A DNA stretch of 8,311 nt from Bilophila wadsworthia ATCC 49260 (GCF_000701705.1 NZ_JNJP01000117.1:1-8311); one strand, 5' to 3'. Counted from the first letter of the stretch, positions 1 through 5,645 are shown. Notes: generated from the letters alone by a model not told the origin. Program-made: numbers and translations.

Positions 1-1
1 T

Positions 2-673
2 CGGGACGAACTGTTCATGCCCACCAAGGAATGCCCGGTCAAAAACTGCCGGTTCAAGCTCGCCGGGCGCGAATATTACGCCAAGGAGCTTGATCTGTTC
101 CACGGTGAAAAGGTCAACGTCCGTTATGACATGCGCGATCCCAAACGGGTAACGGTGTGGACGTTGGACATGGAAATGATCTGTGAGGCGTTTCTTGACG
201 GTAACACCATTGAATACATGGTGCTTTCCGAACAAGAGCAGCGGGAAGCCCAAAAGATGCGCGACGCCATCGGGAGGATCGAAAAGCGCGCGCAAAAGCT
301 GGTCCCCGGTGCAACCATCGTCTGCCCGGACGGTTCCAATACTGCCCCCGCCACGGCAACCGTCGTCAATTCCATCCGCTGCCCGATCGGACAGGTGGTC
401 GACGTCCAGCCGTTGCCGGAAGCTGTGGCTGGCTGGCCGGACGAAACAACGGACAGCCTTACCGAATCCGTTGCCCCGCGTACTGCGGAGCCGCGTTTTG
501 AGTTTCCTTACGAAAAGTTTGAGCACTACATGGTTCATCGGGAATCATGGACGCCGGAAATTACGGAATGGATGGAATGGTACGTGCAGACCGAAGAGTA
601 CGCGGATTATGAACCTATTTTTGCCAGCAAGGGGCTGGCATGGGAGAAGAAGATATGCGCAAAATGTTCGTAA
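2..673 (+). CDS. Mu-type transposase A, C-terminal part (5' truncated by window)
   Basis: This is the C-terminal part of a DDE-family transposase of the MuA type, which carries out strand transfer during integration and replicative transposition of the phage. The frame is open from base 2, so the gene begins before the window; the ATG at 17 is internal. The first about 60 residues (DELFMP, then GREYYAKELDLFHGEKVNVRYD and PKRVTVWT) have the look of the beta-barrel Mu transposase C-terminal domain that follows the catalytic core. A variable Pro/Ala/Thr-rich stretch follows. The tail, with FPYEKFEHYM and WMEWYVQTEEY, resembles the extreme C-terminal region which in MuA contacts MuB and ClpX. The catalytic DDE residues lie outside the window. 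The next gene, a MuB-type ATPase, overlaps its 3' end, which strongly supports the assignment. The family call is from sequence resemblance; no search was run. Confidence 0.88.
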   Translation, partial: RDELFMPTKECPVKNCRFKLAGREYYAKELDLFHGEKVNVRYDMRDPKRVTVWTLDMEMICEAFLDGNTIEYMVLSEQEQREAQKMRDAIGRIEKRAQKLVPGATIVCPDGSNTAPATATVVNSIRCPIGQVVDVQPLPEAVAGWPDETTDSLTESVAPRTAEPRFEFPYEKFEHYMVHRESWTPEITEWMEWYVQTEEYADYEPIFASKGLAWEKKICAKCS

Positions 674-1410
674 AGACAGAGAATTACCGGAACTTTGCCG
701 CCGCCGTGAAGGCCGTTGAGCAGCGCGGTGCCGCCGAAGCGGGGATGATGCTAGTGTACGGCGTCCCCGGCCTTGGCAAAAGCCACATCGTCAGCAGTTG
801 GGCAGCCGAAAACGGAGCAATCTTCCTGCGGGCAAACAAGGATTGGACGCCCCGATATGCACTTTCCGAGCTTGCCGCCGCGCTTGAGATCGACGGACGC
901 GGCAATTCTCAACAGCTTTTCTCCCGGCTTTTGAAGCCGATTGCGGCGAACCAGTTACCCATCATTATTGACGAAGCCGAGTTTACACTGGCGAATCAGG
1001 CGGCGTCCCTTGAAAAAATCCGGGATATTTCCGACCGGGCCGAAAACACGGTGATCCTGATCGGCATGGGCGACATTCAGGGTGCGATCAAGAAGTACGG
1101 GCAGATTTCCAGCCGTATCGCCCGCGTGGTGGAATTCAAGCCCTCCACCCCGGAAGATATTCAGGCGGTCTGCAAGCAGCTTGCCGAAGTGGACATGACG
1201 CCGGAGCTTATGGCGGAAATCCATCGGCTGTCGGGCGGACGGATGCGGGAGGTGCTGAACATGATTCCCGTTGTTGAGCGGGTGGCGAAGACCAACCGTC
1301 TTGCCTGCGTGGGCGTTGATGACCTTGCCGGGATTCCTCTTTCCCATGACTGGCAGAACAAGACGCCCATCACCGTGAGGCAGGCGGGCGGAAAGAGGAA
1401 GGTGGCGTAA
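655..1410 (+). CDS. Mu B-type AAA+ ATPase (transposition target-selection protein)
   Basis: This is an AAA+ ATPase of the MuB/TniB type. Such proteins bind target DNA in an ATP-dependent way, recruit and stimulate the MuA transposase and confer target immunity. Numbering from the ATG at 655, the Walker A motif GVPGLGKS is at residues 36-43 and Walker B PIIIDEAE at about 102-109. VILIGMGD is a probable sensor 1 strand, and SGGRMREVLNMI lies in the sensor 2 region. At 251 residues it is shorter than phage Mu B (312), because the ATPase domain starts almost at the N-terminus and the N-terminal helix-turn-helix domain of Mu B is missing. An in-frame ATG at 640 would add five residues. I prefer 655 because GGGAGAAG lies just upstream at good spacing. 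The gene overlaps the transposase end by 19 bases, so the two are probably translationally coupled. Confidence 0.92.
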   Translation: MRKMFVKTENYRNFAAAVKAVEQRGAAEAGMMLVYGVPGLGKSHIVSSWAAENGAIFLRANKDWTPRYALSELAAALEIDGRGNSQQLFSRLLKPIAANQLPIIIDEAEFTLANQAASLEKIRDISDRAENTVILIGMGDIQGAIKKYGQISSRIARVVEFKPSTPEDIQAVCKQLAEVDMTPELMAEIHRLSGGRMREVLNMIPVVERVAKTNRLACVGVDDLAGIPLSHDWQNKTPITVRQAGGKRKVA

Positions 1411-1947
1411 ATGGACGCGACGATCGGACAGGCCATGCTGGAATTACTCGCGGACGGTAAGACTATGCTGAGGCGCGAAATGGCGTCATGCCTTGGCGTC
1501 CCTTCCGAAGTCATCCGTAAGTCGTGCGCAACGCTCGTTTCTCGCGGCTTTATCCTTGATATGGAAGGATGCTGCCAGATTACGGACAAAGGCAAGGCGT
1601 TTCTCGCATCCATGAAAAACTGTTCAAACGGCCCGCAAAAAGGCGATTTCGTTGCCCGTTCCCGTTTTTCCCTGCGGACCCGCGCTTGGAATCTGATCCG
1701 CATGAAGACAGCTTCATGGAGCGTCGACGACTTACTCATGACCCTTGCCGACGGGACGGAGAAAGACGCGGAGCGAGGTCTGAAACGCTACGTCCGGGCG
1801 CTGTTGAAGGCCGGATACGTCGAACGGACGCCGCGCAACCCGCAGCTTTTCCGGCTTGTCAAGAATACCGGACGGCTTGCCCCGGCCCTGAATACCCCGG
1901 CGAAGACGCTCACCGATCCCAACACAGGGGAGGTGCATCATGTCTGA
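1411..1947 (+). CDS. Winged-helix DNA-binding protein, early region
   Basis: This is a 178-residue protein that looks like two winged-helix units in tandem. Residues about 1-70 read as helix, then a recognition-like helix (REMASCLGVPSEVIRKSCATL), then a wing ending in TDKGKAFL. Residues about 85-150 repeat the pattern, with VDDLLMTLADG, a helix VRALLKAGYVER and a wing PRNPQLFRLVKNTGRLAP. The tail DPNTGEVHHV is typical of small early proteins beside B in Mu-like phages. It may act as a regulator or as a partner of the transposition complex; the specific role is unknown. The ATG follows the stop of the B-type gene directly (TAAATG), with GAGGAAGG a few bases upstream, so it belongs to the same transcript. 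The fold assignment comes from reading the residue pattern, not from a search. Confidence 0.75.
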   Translation: MDATIGQAMLELLADGKTMLRREMASCLGVPSEVIRKSCATLVSRGFILDMEGCCQITDKGKAFLASMKNCSNGPQKGDFVARSRFSLRTRAWNLIRMKTASWSVDDLLMTLADGTEKDAERGLKRYVRALLKAGYVERTPRNPQLFRLVKNTGRLAPALNTPAKTLTDPNTGEVHHV

Positions 1948-2269
1948 CGATTGGCTTTCCCTGCTCCGCGCCCGCGTCGCCGAGATCGGCGTCAGCGCGA
2001 CGGCCCGCGAACTTGGCGTCAGCCATGGGTCCGTCAGCACGCTGATCGCCGAGAAGTATCCGGGCAATACGTGGCGCATGGCCGATCGCGTCATGAAACG
2101 CTACGCCCGGAATCCCTGCCCGTACAACGGCGAAATGGTGAGCTATCACGATTGCGCCCGTTATGCCGGAAAAGTCCCCACGTCGAGCCCGGCGGCTTTA
2201 CGCCGCTGGCGGGCGTGCCAGAAATGTACATTCAACCCTAACCAAAAGGATAAGCACTATGGTTGCTGA
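1940..2269 (+). CDS. Small helix-turn-helix protein with Cys-rich tail
   Basis: This 109-residue protein has an N-terminal helix-turn-helix: residues about 17-39 (GVSATARELGVSHGSVSTLI) fit the Ala/Gly/Val spacing of a Cro/XRE-like motif. The second half carries Cys60 in CPYNGEM, Cys72, and a C-x2-C pair at Cys93/Cys96 (ACQKC), plus a terminal Cys109. This arrangement could bind zinc and is familiar from small regulators in Mu-like and other proteobacterial phages. It is likely a DNA-binding protein, in a position similar to small regulators of transposable phages, but its target is unknown. The start overlaps the previous gene by 8 bases and is preceded by GGGGAGGTG, a very strong ribosome binding site. 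Confidence 0.78.
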   Translation: MSDDWLSLLRARVAEIGVSATARELGVSHGSVSTLIAEKYPGNTWRMADRVMKRYARNPCPYNGEMVSYHDCARYAGKVPTSSPAALRRWRACQKCTFNPNQKDKHYGC

Positions 2270-2480
2270 ACGCCTTGAGCGCCTGTTGAACAGTCTTGTT
2301 TTGGCCCTGCGTGACGATTCCAAGGGGACCGGCATGGAAGTTGGTCAGATTATCAACAATATGCGCAACGAAATCAAAGTATTGGCCTCAGCCGAAGAAG
2401 CGGCTTTCCATCTGTGGCTCTCGCACCAGTACGCTAAGAAATACACAAAGGTTCATTGGGAAGAACTCCCCAACATGTAA
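2259..2480 (+). CDS. Small unknown protein, 73 aa
   Basis: I do not recognise this protein. The frame stays open further upstream, but I place the start at the ATG at 2259 (MVAERLERLL), which has AAGGA about eight bases before it and overlaps the preceding gene by 11 bases. The translated protein is largely helical and mildly acidic, with a leucine-rich first helix and a C-terminal part rich in aromatic residues (FHLWLSHQYAKKYTKVHWEE). It has no signal peptide or membrane segment. It sits between the HTH protein and the DUF3164 gene in the early operon, so it is most likely an accessory early protein. Confidence 0.7.
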   Translation: MVAERLERLLNSLVLALRDDSKGTGMEVGQIINNMRNEIKVLASAEEAAFHLWLSHQYAKKYTKVHWEELPNM

Positions 2481-2491
2481 GGAGAAAAACA

Positions 2492-3109
2492 ATGCTTAAC
2501 GAATCCCAAATCCCCGAAGGCTACATGGAAAACGCGCAAGGGTGCCTCGTGCCGCGCGCCAATATCCGCCCGATCGACATTGAGCGTGACGCGCTGGTCA
2601 AGGAAAAGATGGAGAAGATCAAGGCGCTGCAAGCGGAAATGCGGGCCGTCAAGGCAAGCCTTCTTTCGGATGTGGACGCCTTTGTCCAGCTTTCCGGCGA
2701 GCGGTACGGCGTTCGGCTCGGCGGCGTCAAAGGTAATGTGCAGCTCCTTTCTTTTGACGGCAAATACAAACTGTGCCGCGATTACGGTCAGTTGCTCGCG
2801 TTTGATGAAGGGTTGCAAGCGGCAAAGGAGCTGATCGACGGATGCCTGCGCCGCTGGTGTGCCGATTCCCGGCCTGAACTCCGGGCTGTGGTTGAGCAGG
2901 CGTTCAAAGTCGACAAGAAAGGCCGCATCAACACCGGCGCTGTGCTCGGCCTGCGGCGGATCGAGATCGACGATCCGGATTGGCAAGAGGCCATGCGGGC
3001 GATCACCGAAAGTCTGCAAGTACTGGACAGCCGCGTGTACGTCCGGGCGTACGAGCGGGATTCTTCCGGCGCGTACCAGCCGATCAGCCTCGATTTTGCG
3101 AGCGTCTGA
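2492..3109 (+). CDS. DUF3164 family protein of Mu-like phages
   Basis: This 205-residue protein matches the pattern of the DUF3164 family, common in the early region of Mu-like phages and without a known biochemical function. Recognisable features are the N-terminal IPEGYMENAQGCLVPRANI and the PIDIERDALV segment, followed by a long charged helix (residues about 30-65) that could form a coiled coil. Next comes the block VQLSGERYGVRLGGVKGNV leading into SFDGKYKLCRDYG. The C-terminal half holds AAKELIDGCLRRW, the segment VDKKGRINTGAVLGLRRI, and a final strand region ending in YQPISLDFASV. Length and motif order agree with a full-length member. The start is set by AAGGAG just before the ATG at 2492; the upstream in-frame ATG at 2456 lies inside the previous gene and has no such site. 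No Gam-type nuclease inhibitor is seen next to it. Confidence 0.88.
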   Translation: MLNESQIPEGYMENAQGCLVPRANIRPIDIERDALVKEKMEKIKALQAEMRAVKASLLSDVDAFVQLSGERYGVRLGGVKGNVQLLSFDGKYKLCRDYGQLLAFDEGLQAAKELIDGCLRRWCADSRPELRAVVEQAFKVDKKGRINTGAVLGLRRIEIDDPDWQEAMRAITESLQVLDSRVYVRAYERDSSGAYQPISLDFASV

Positions 3110-3121
3110 CTGGAGGCGGTT

Positions 3122-3367
3122 ATGGCGACGGTATCAAAGAAGGATGTTGAGCGGCTTTCAGGGCTGTACGCCGATCGGCTGACGCGTAATACCCGCTACC
3201 GCGTTCAAGATATGGATGAATTGATCGGCTCCGATGTGTGGCGGGAAGCGTCCGACGAGCACAGACGGTTTCTGAAAAGCCAGATCAGGGAAAAGGCGTT
3301 CAAGTTGTTGATGGACGCGGGCTTTCCGCCGGATGCCGTCCGGCGGATCAGGGAGGGGAGAGAATGA
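3122..3367 (+). CDS. Small unknown protein, 81 aa
   Basis: I do not recognise this protein. It is basic, rich in Arg, Lys, Asp and Glu, and appears all-helical, with no membrane segment and no cysteines. The N-terminal part (VSKKDVERLSGLYADRLTR) and the C-terminal part (REKAFKLLMDAGFPPDAVRRI) look like two amphipathic helical hairpins. The ATG follows TGGAGG, a good ribosome binding site, 12 bases after the DUF3164 stop. Its stop overlaps the next start as ATGA, so it lies within the same operon and is coupled to the next gene. Confidence 0.75.
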   Translation: MATVSKKDVERLSGLYADRLTRNTRYRVQDMDELIGSDVWREASDEHRRFLKSQIREKAFKLLMDAGFPPDAVRRIREGRE

Positions 3368-3669
3368 AGTTTGCGGATCTGGCCGTCAGCGCCTTCCTGA
3401 TCCTGTTCCCGCTCGCGTGGCTGGCCTCGTCCGCCTACGCGACTTGGAAAGAGTACCACCGGCATATCGAACAGATAAAGACGATCGACAACATGCGCAG
3501 GAATAACGCCGCGACGGAAAGCATTCTGAAAAAGTGCCTGATTGCATGGGTGAACCAAAAGACGCTTATCGTCTATCGCGATGAAGACGGCTTTATACAA
3601 GTAAAGGCCGTGGACACGGCGGGGGGGGAAGAAATCAACAATGTATTGAAGGAGCATCAAGATGAATGA
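3364..3669 (+). CDS. Small single-pass membrane protein, 101 aa
   Basis: I do not recognise the family. Residues about 3-23 (LAVSAFLILFPLAWLASSA) form one hydrophobic membrane helix at the N-terminus, followed by a charged helix (TWKEYHRHIEQIKTIDNMRR) and a soluble tail. This points to a protein anchored in the inner membrane with its tail probably in the cytoplasm; topology is an inference. The ATG at 3364 overlaps the preceding stop (ATGA) and is preceded by GGGAGGGGAGAG, so I prefer it over the longer open frame that reaches upstream to 3238. A run of eight G at 3621-3628 lies near the 3' end of the gene. The position in the early region would suit a superinfection or host-takeover factor, but nothing in the sequence proves that. 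Confidence 0.72.
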   Translation: MKFADLAVSAFLILFPLAWLASSAYATWKEYHRHIEQIKTIDNMRRNNAATESILKKCLIAWVNQKTLIVYRDEDGFIQVKAVDTAGGEEINNVLKEHQDE

Positions 3670-3856
3670 AGGCGAAGTCCAAGAATGCAAGCAAACGGTC
3701 AAAGACAAGCGGCTTGACGCGACGCTCGCCGATTATCTTTCGCTCATGCTTAATGCGGAAACAGCTTGTTTAACGGCTACACACAGCGTTCCCGGCCTGT
3801 TCAAGCTAAAAATTACGTTTGAATTGCTTGACTCTGAAAGCGCGGATCGGGGGTGA
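3662..3856 (+). CDS. Small unknown protein, 64 aa
   Basis: I do not recognise this protein. It is soluble, with a charged N-terminal third followed by a helix (ATLADYLSLMLNAE) and a final strand-like segment FKLKITFELLD. The helix-plus-strand pattern resembles that of the next gene (ATIAQAIRVMEGAD, then FKVELILTEL), so the two may be distant tandem paralogues. The ATG overlaps the preceding stop by 8 bases and has AAGGAG about six bases upstream, so the start is well supported. Confidence 0.68.
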   Translation: MNEGEVQECKQTVKDKRLDATLADYLSLMLNAETACLTATHSVPGLFKLKITFELLDSESADRG

Positions 3857-3860
3857 AGAA

Positions 3861-4046
3861 ATGGGTATGTCTTTTGATGAAGAATTGTTGATTAAGAAGG
3901 TTGTTGAAAGACCTTGGGAAGCGACCATAGCGCAGGCCATACGGGTTATGGAAGGAGCCGATATCGAAGCTCTGGGGTTTAAATGCAGGATAGGCGACGA
4001 GAGATTTAAAGTGGAGCTTATATTGACAGAACTTGGCGAAGAATGA
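3861..4046 (+). CDS. Small unknown protein, 61 aa, AT-rich gene
   Basis: I do not recognise this protein. It is acidic, with an N-terminal helix (FDEELLIKKVVERPWEA), a second helix (IAQAIRVMEGADIEAL) and a terminal strand FKVELILTELGEE. I counted 82 G or C in its 186 bases (44 percent), lower than most of the window, which fits a recently acquired gene. The ATG at 3861 follows GGGGGTGAAGAA and comes four bases after the previous stop. An ATG at 3867 is a possible alternative start. The TGA at 4044-4046 is followed at once by the 5' strand of the hammerhead structure, so a terminating ribosome would cover part of that fold. Confidence 0.68.
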   Translation: MGMSFDEELLIKKVVERPWEATIAQAIRVMEGADIEALGFKCRIGDERFKVELILTELGEE

Positions 4047-4106
4047 CGCGAAACCGCCCCCCATGCGGGGCGGTCGTCCGGGTTGGCTACCGGGCCTGAT
4101 GATGCG
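4047..4106 (+). ncRNA. Type II hammerhead self-cleaving ribozyme
   Basis: All conserved core positions of a hammerhead ribozyme are present in the type II arrangement (open at stem II). The order is: stem II 5' strand CGC (4047-4049); GAAA (4050-4053); stem III, with ACCGCCCC (4053-4060) pairing perfectly with GGGGCGGU (4067-4074) around a CCAUGC loop. Its closing pair A4053-U4074 is the obligatory A15.1-U16.1. The cleavage triplet GUC is 4073-4075, so the predicted cut is after 4075. Stem I runs 4076-4095: GUCC/GGGC including one G-U, a bulged G4080, then GGU/ACC and a UGGCU loop. CUGAUGA (4096-4102) abuts stem I exactly. Stem II closes with GCG (4104-4106). Oddities are one extra U (4103) between the core A and stem II, and a short stem II, which GGC (4035-4037) with GCC (4108-4110) might extend. 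Hammerheads are known in bacterial and phage genomes. Activity is inferred from structure. Confidence 0.8.
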
Positions 4107-4114
4107 AGCCGAAA

Positions 4115-4127
4115 GGACGGAACGTCC
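4115..4127 (+). other. Short hairpin downstream of the ribozyme
   Basis: GGACG and CGTCC form a perfect 5-bp stem with a GAA loop. It lies in the 109-base gap between two genes, directly after a second GAAA (4111-4114). There is no T run, so it is not an intrinsic terminator. It may protect or structure the 5' end of the downstream cleavage product, or separate the ribozyme from the ribosome binding site of the next gene. CGUCC also occurs at 4075-4079, inside the ribozyme, and could pair with GGACG (4115-4119) in a competing fold. Confidence 0.5.
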
Positions 4128-4155
4128 ATAAACCGATAAACAAGGAAGAAAGGGA

Positions 4156-4476
4156 ATGAGCGACAGGCCGATTTCCGACAGCGCGCTGAGTATTGTCCGT
4201 GAGATGTGCGATACGGTGCATCCCGATATCCAACTACCGACATCTATTGTCAAAGAGATGATCGCCCGCATCGATCGGTGGGAGGCGCAACCCAAAACCT
4301 TTGATGATGCTATGGCGGCCGCCGAGCGACATATGGCCGAGGCATCGGAAGCGCTCAATCTGGCAATGACGTATGCGCATGATGAACGCCCGGATGTGCT
4401 GCGTATACTTTCCGCAGTCAGCAGCGGAATAGAAGAAGTGTCATGGACTGTCATCGAAGCGCGGGCGTTTAAGTAG
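4156..4476 (+). CDS. Small unknown protein, 106 aa
   Basis: I do not recognise this protein. It is mostly helical and acidic, with DDAMAAAERHMAEASEALNL (about residues 50-69) as a long amphipathic, possibly coiled-coil helix. A Trp-containing segment, RIDRWEAQP, comes before it, and a final helix (VSSGIEEVSWTVIEARAF) ends the protein. It has no signal peptide or membrane helix. The ATG is preceded by AAGGAAGAAAGGGA, a strong ribosome binding site. It is the first gene downstream of the hammerhead, so after self-cleavage it would be translated from an RNA beginning at 4076. Confidence 0.72.
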   Translation: MSDRPISDSALSIVREMCDTVHPDIQLPTSIVKEMIARIDRWEAQPKTFDDAMAAAERHMAEASEALNLAMTYAHDERPDVLRILSAVSSGIEEVSWTVIEARAFK

Positions 4477-4486
4477 GGAGAAGGGG

Positions 4487-4768
4487 ATGAAAAACATGTC
4501 TAAGGGTGAGAATGAATTGCTAAGTCCCGACTTCGAGAGCGGGATGCTCGTAGGGTTTGCGGACGGCCTGTCGCTTATGCACCAGATGCTCACCGGTGCT
4601 GTCGAATTCACGGCACCTACGAATCCGGGAATGAGTGCCTTCCTGAGTGGTTTTGTTGACGGCATGGAAAGAGATATGCCTGCCATGTTGAAGGACTACC
4701 ACGAAACAAAGGGCCTGTCCGTGTCGCTTGAAGTTACTGTTACAAGTAAGGATGAAAAATGGAACTGA
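4487..4768 (+). CDS. Small unknown protein, 93 aa
   Basis: I do not recognise this protein. It is acidic and Gly/Met-rich, with FESGMLVGFADGLSLMHQML near the N-terminus and a related-looking FLSGFVDGMERDM in the middle. The two stretches share the pattern G-F-x-D-G-[LM], which may be an internal repeat of a helical unit. The C-terminal SVSLEVTVTS looks like a beta strand. The ATG at 4487 has GGAGAAGG just upstream; a second in-frame ATG at 4496 is a weaker option. Its end overlaps the next small gene by 10 bases. Confidence 0.7.
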   Translation: MKNMSKGENELLSPDFESGMLVGFADGLSLMHQMLTGAVEFTAPTNPGMSAFLSGFVDGMERDMPAMLKDYHETKGLSVSLEVTVTSKDEKWN

Positions 4769-4938
4769 TTGACCATATGCCCGTCACAAGGCGCGACGGC
4801 AAGCTGATTGTCGGCGAGGGCGTCAAGTTTGAGCGTATCCGCCGGATTACCGGCTACCTTGTTGGTACGGTTGACCGGTTCAACAACGCCAAACGTGCGG
4901 AAGTGAAAGACCGCGTGAAGCATGTGAAGATAAACTGA
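4759..4938 (+). CDS. NrdD C-terminal-like stand-alone protein, 59 aa
   Basis: This short gene encodes 59 residues whose second half, RRITGYLVGTVDRFNNAKRA and then EVKDRVKH, closely resembles the extreme C-terminus of anaerobic ribonucleoside-triphosphate reductase (NrdD). That region of NrdD reads RRVxGYLG...FNxGKxxEVKxRVKH and carries the glycyl radical. Gly32 here, in TGYL, is the aligned glycine. The four-cysteine zinc site that precedes this segment in NrdD is absent, and so is the catalytic barrel, so it cannot be a reductase by itself. Such short pieces occur in phages of anaerobes and are often misnamed as the full enzyme. It could be a spare radical-bearing domain, comparable in idea to GrcA for pyruvate formate-lyase, or a domain reused for another purpose; both are inference. 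The start has AAGGA upstream and overlaps the previous gene. Confidence 0.72.
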   Translation: MELIDHMPVTRRDGKLIVGEGVKFERIRRITGYLVGTVDRFNNAKRAEVKDRVKHVKIN

Positions 4939-4961
4939 GCGAAACGGATACGGGAGAAATC

Positions 4962-5645
4962 ATGGATCAAGGCAGGATTATCGAGCGTATACGCAAGCTG
5001 CTGCGCCTCTCCGAGTCGGCGAATCCGCACGAGGCGGCTCTTGCCGCGCAGCGGGTCCAGCAAATGTTGTCCGAGCACAACCTGACAATGGAATCCATCG
5101 GGCGCGACGCCGAGACGGATAAAGCCCGACAGGTAAACCGCAAGACGCGGAAAGAGCTGGAAAAATGGGCTCATGCTCTCGCCAGCCATACCGCCAACGC
5201 TTTTGATTGTCAGTATTTTCATGACCCTAACACCGGTGAAACCTCTTTTGTTGGCGTCGGCGTCGATCCGGAAGTCTGCGGATGGATGTATGGGTACCTG
5301 TATAAGACCCTGCTGCGGCTGGCATCCGAGCATATGCGAGGCCCGGCCCGCCTGCTCCGCTCCGCAAAATCGAAGCGTGCGGCGCGGAACTCCTTCCTTT
5401 TCGGTGCAGTGGATGTCATCAATTACAGGATGTATCTCCAAAAGAAAGCTACGCCCATAACGTCCGACGCGCTGGTGCCCGTCAAGGATGCCATTGTCAG
5501 GGCCGCCATGCCGGACGAGCTTAAAAGAGGCACGATTAAACCGGACAAAAGCCGCCTACAAGACCGGCTGGCCGGGATGTTGTCCGCAGAACACATTCCT
5601 TTGTCCACGCCGGTCACCGGTGAAGCCTATAAATCTATCGCATAA
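4962..5645 (+). CDS. DUF2786 domain protein
   Basis: This 227-residue protein begins with a clear DUF2786 domain (residues about 5-45). It has IIERIRKLLRLSES, then NPHEAALAAQRVQQML and SEHNLTMESIG, the standard pattern in which a short helix, an N-P-H-E-A turn and an H-N-L-T-M motif follow in order. The remainder resembles the C-terminal region usually found with this domain in phage and bacterial members. It has WAHALASHTANAFDCQYFHD, a VGVGVDPEVCGWMYGYLYKTL block, and a basic RSAKSKRAARNSFLFGAV segment. Function is unknown for the family; recurrent occurrence in Mu-like phages of Desulfovibrio-type hosts suggests a phage accessory role. The ATG at 4962 is preceded by CGGGAGAAAT and starts 24 bases after the NrdD-like gene. 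Confidence 0.85.
   Translation: MDQGRIIERIRKLLRLSESANPHEAALAAQRVQQMLSEHNLTMESIGRDAETDKARQVNRKTRKELEKWAHALASHTANAFDCQYFHDPNTGETSFVGVGVDPEVCGWMYGYLYKTLLRLASEHMRGPARLLRSAKSKRAARNSFLFGAVDVINYRMYLQKKATPITSDALVPVKDAIVRAAMPDELKRGTIKPDKSRLQDRLAGMLSAEHIPLSTPVTGEAYKSIA

Noticed and set aside
1161..1739. 192-codon open frame on the - strand
   Set aside because: It covers parts of the ATPase and winged-helix genes in antisense. The product is low-complexity Ser/Arg-rich, and no start context or family resemblance is seen.
2453..3019. Long open frame (188 codons) on the - strand
   Set aside because: It lies wholly opposite the DUF3164 gene, which has recognisable motifs and a strong ribosome binding site. 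It is an antisense shadow of GC-rich coding sequence.
4053..4074. Perfect GC-rich hairpin as an intrinsic terminator
   Set aside because: No T run follows it (next bases CGTCCGGG), and it is better explained as stem III of the hammerhead.
4096..4131. Alternative type I hammerhead using CUGAUGA 4096, GAAA 4111 and hairpin 4115-4127
   Set aside because: The stem II hairpin would have only about two pairs, A4114 faces an A instead of U, and no good cleavage triplet or stem I partner follows. The type II reading satisfies every core rule.
4854..5441. 195-codon open frame on the - strand
   Set aside because: It is antisense to the DUF2786 gene and the NrdD-like gene, both supported by family motifs. 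No promoter or ribosome binding site was seen.
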